From NCBI RefSeq assembly GCF_040581485.1, contig NC_090131.1, positions 1 to 64,000 on the forward strand: 64,000 bases of DNA. The letters are read 5' to 3'. The notes beneath the pieces are model-generated. The model did not search any database and was not told where the DNA came from. It saw only the letters and a program-made list of their open reading frames with translations. Each line of letters starts with the position of its first letter. Position 1 is the first letter of the stretch. Positions 61,280-64,000 of the stretch are shown piece by piece. Position numbers and translations under genes: made by a program. This stretch comes from Linepithema humile. Lineage: Eukaryota > Arthropoda > Insecta > Hymenoptera > Formicidae.

Positions 61280-64000
61280 CTATAACATCTGCGTATGAAT
61301 TTCAAAGAATCACATTAATGTCAATGATATTCAACTTACTGGTAAAGATCGATCCACAGATTGACCCATTCTATGCAATAGGTCGCCACTTTGGCTTTGT
61401 CTGAAAGTCGTTCCCTGACGTTCACTCGATTGACTTCTCCTTAGAAGCTGCTCACCGGATTGACTCGAGCGAATGCGATTTTCCGGTGTGCATTCCCGCG
61501 TTCTGTTGATAATATCAGTCTGCCTTTGGCAAATCTGAGTATCTACGTACGGATAACGAATGCGGATAGAATCGATGACGTCTAAGAGATTCTTTGCGTC
61601 CATTGCCAAGATGTGAGCTGCAGAAAGCATTCCCCTAAAAGAACATTTATCATGTATTAATTAGTAGTATAATGTATGTATCTATTTGCAAGTGATTCGA
61701 GAAAGATAGTTACTTGCGATATTCGCCGTCTAACGTAGTGGCACTGTAATTTTGCGCCAGTTTCATAGCAGTCACTAGTTCAGCCATATCTTTACTTAAT
61801 ACTTTATGCGCCATTTCTACCTCGCGATGCGCGGATATTGGTAATATTTCTACGAGAGCGTCCACAGACGACAGTAGTGCTCTTAATTCGACACCTACTC
61901 TACGCACTAGTTCTAGATACTGATCAGCCTTGCTCTGTTGAACACCTGCAATTTACATGCTCTTTATTGTATATGACTTTGCGTATTACAATAGAGCTTT
62001 CGTATTTTTAGAACCGTAAAGATACAGAAAACTTTGTACACACATATATTTATATATTTCATTCTCGATGCATGCATTCTTACCTTGTGACAGCGACATA
62101 ACTGCACGAACGACACTTGTCGTACAGTCGTATACTTTATCATTAGTTCTGTCTAAATCTGCAGTGGGTGTGGGTTCCATTTTCTGCAAAAGAAATATCG
62201 ATGAGTAATTCGCCTCGAATAAGATTCGCCCCGATAAGATTATAAATTGGCTTACTTTGACTACAATCACTTTATCGGAACTTTTGTCCGAGCCAAGAGA
62301 GCCGGTGTTGGCAGAATGTGGCTCATGGCTTGGTGACTGAGTAACTGATCGTGGAACCGGGGGACTAGCACTTTCATCACCACTCGTAGCGATCGATAAA
62401 CGTTTCTGTTGTAATGAGAATAAGAAAAACAAGGTTTGAATCATTTGAATTGATAACGAACGCTTCGTCCAGATTGTCAAGTTTATTTAATATACGTACT
62501 TCTTCTCTCGCGAGCCAGCGGCTGTCTTCTTCAGACTGTCGTTGTTGCTCCAACAAACGTTGTTCCAGTAGCTTTTGTTCGTCGTCAACGCCGTTGTTAA
62601 AATTGTCAGTCGAATTGTCAAACAATTGCGAATGCACACTCCTCTAAAACAGTGGAGATGTTATTGTATTAGAAATCAAATTTATTCTCATCCGATATTT
62701 ATTGCTAACTAATATTATAAAATTTGGGGTGATAATTTTGTATAATGGTTTATGTTACAATATATTATTTTCCGGTAATATACAACACATGTTGCATGTA
62801 CAGTAAAAATTAAAGAGATGCATATTTCTCGAAATGCAAATTAAAACAGAAATAGAGTGCATTCGTACATGCAGTTGAAATGATTACTATAACAATTCAT
62901 CAATGACATCCATTCTTCATGCAAAACTGATTAGCCTACTGAGCGGCAAGTCAAGATTTCCACTAGAAATAAGAGTCTCGTCGCATTGCAACAAAGTAGG
63001 AATAGTCCGTATCGTGTGCATATACCATATATCATAGAGAAGCACATATAACGTATGTACATATACATCTGAGTTCTAATTGGGGTATAGTGTGTTGCGC
63101 AAGTGTTGCAGAACAGGTGGAAAACCAAAACAAGATGTGGCGCGGCAAATATAGAAGATGCGTTTTGCACATTCCTAGGAGGCATGGTCAAACCTGATCT
63201 TGTTGTGCCTCCTCTGTCATCGAGCTGCTAGACGACATGGTGCTGTCGCTGACAGCGGAAGAGATCAGCGAGCCGGAGAGAGTGCCGTCTGTAGAGTTCG
63301 TCAACTGTTCATCTTGCTTTTGCGACGTCACGAACGTGGTGATCTTGGCGACGCCTGTCGCCATTTGCGGCATGTTTGTCGCTTTCGCGACGCCGCTGGC
63401 CATTTGAGACTGCGATATTTGCTGTTGATGCGCACTAACGGTGCTCGTCATTACACTGCCAACATTAGCATGCACTTGAGCGAGATCTATCGCGCCGAGG
63501 GAACTCGGTTGCTGTTGATCCACCATGTAGCCACCGGATGGAATCGAATGAATATTTTGCTGAGTCGCGGAAGACAGCGTGACAAAGTGTGACGGAACGG
63601 AGGAGGCTTGCATTATCCCAACATTGGCTGACTGATTCACGCCTGTTACTTGACAAGTTACTGACTGGTTGCCGATTCCGGGCTGCGCTTGCTGAGCGTA
63701 AATTGGAATGTGCGCTTGAACCACCGACACGGATGTAGCATGAGTCGTGTAAATGGGATTGGAACTGCTCAATTGGGACTGTTGACTGGTGTGTTGTATC
63801 GCTGTATACGATACGGCCTGTGGAACGGCGTTTTGTCGAGCAATATTTTGCACGTGTTGCATTTGCGGCAGATACATGGCTTGCTGCCCCGATTGAACGA
63901 TATTCGAGTAGATTTGTTGATGTGGATAATTGTGCGAATACAAATTCGACTGCGACTGTGGATTTTGCATCACCAGATTGTTTCTTCCGGTTTGGCCGTA
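61280..64000 (-). CDS. Fak: Focal adhesion kinase (FAK/PTK2), C-terminal half with FAT domain; 5' part outside window
   Basis: The model joins complement of 61340-61634, 61714-61945, 62084-62183, 62256-62405, 62500-62643 and 63194-64000, plus a short terminal exon (61280-61288) encoding Met-Leu-stop if the first acceptor is used. FAK is a cytosolic tyrosine kinase linking integrins and growth-factor signals at adhesion sites. The kinase domain is off the right edge. The first exon here is a long Gln/Ser-rich linker. Next comes EEDSRWLAREE, matching the conserved linker motif before the proline-rich segment PPVPRS. The four-helix FAT domain follows, starting near LDRTNDKVYD. It has SAHREVEMAHKVL, MKLAQNYSATTLDGEYRKG and MDAKNLLDVIDSIR, and normally binds paxillin. 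The extension beyond FAT is Ser/Gln/Arg-rich and longer than in vertebrates. All internal introns are GT-AG and in phase. Confidence 0.92.

Overview
This window looks like nuclear DNA from an insect, most likely a hymenopteran and plausibly an ant. The base composition is AT-rich. The genes have short GT-AG introns and single-copy animal proteins. There are runs of (TTAGG)n, which is the insect telomere unit, and many small terminal-inverted-repeat elements. The species assignment is inference. No bacterial, phage or CRISPR features are present.

Layout. (1) 1-5.5 kb is a transposon nest. It holds an R1-clade non-LTR retrotransposon on the minus strand (ORF1 plus most of ORF2), a poly(T)/poly(A)-bounded fragment, and two non-autonomous hAT-like elements, each with a perfect 8-bp target-site duplication; the second contains two nested hairpins. 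(2) 5.5-10.5 kb: a PIH1D1-like R2TP subunit gene (+), whose promoter-proximal region is duplicated as a 260-bp inverted copy upstream, converges on a sphingosine-1-phosphate phosphatase gene (-). (3) 12.3-19.7 kb: a TCAIM-like mitochondrial protein (-) and MGAT1 / GnT-I (+) are divergently arranged. Each needs one GC-AG intron to stay in frame. (4) 20.3-27.1 kb: NDUFA8 (-, complex I) and a sigma-class glutathione S-transferase (-) with a distant TATA-driven 5' exon. An unexplained exon-like block lies inside the GST intron. (5) 27-45 kb is mostly non-coding, with MITE hairpins, a Jockey-type LINE 3' end, long microsatellites, a third hAT-like element, and possible 5' exons or promoters of the next gene. 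(6) 45.2-50.1 kb: an intact SLC22-type organic cation/carcinine transporter (+), followed at 51.6-55.0 kb by a decayed, oppositely oriented SLC22 paralogue. One exon of that paralogue sits in a near-perfect palindrome with two 555-bp arms. (7) 56.3-58.5 kb: DSCC1 (DCC1 cohesion factor, +). (8) 61.3-64 kb: the 3' half of focal adhesion kinase (-), with a Gln-rich linker, the conserved EEDxRWLxxEE motif and the FAT domain; it runs off the right edge.

The genes are unrelated housekeeping or signalling loci and form no operon or cluster. I found no clearly new biochemical system. The most notable signals are structural: two long, apparently mismatch-free inverted duplications (5776-7036 and 52426-53778), the inverted transporter gene/pseudogene pair, paired GC-AG introns, and well-delimited MITEs with intact target-site duplications.
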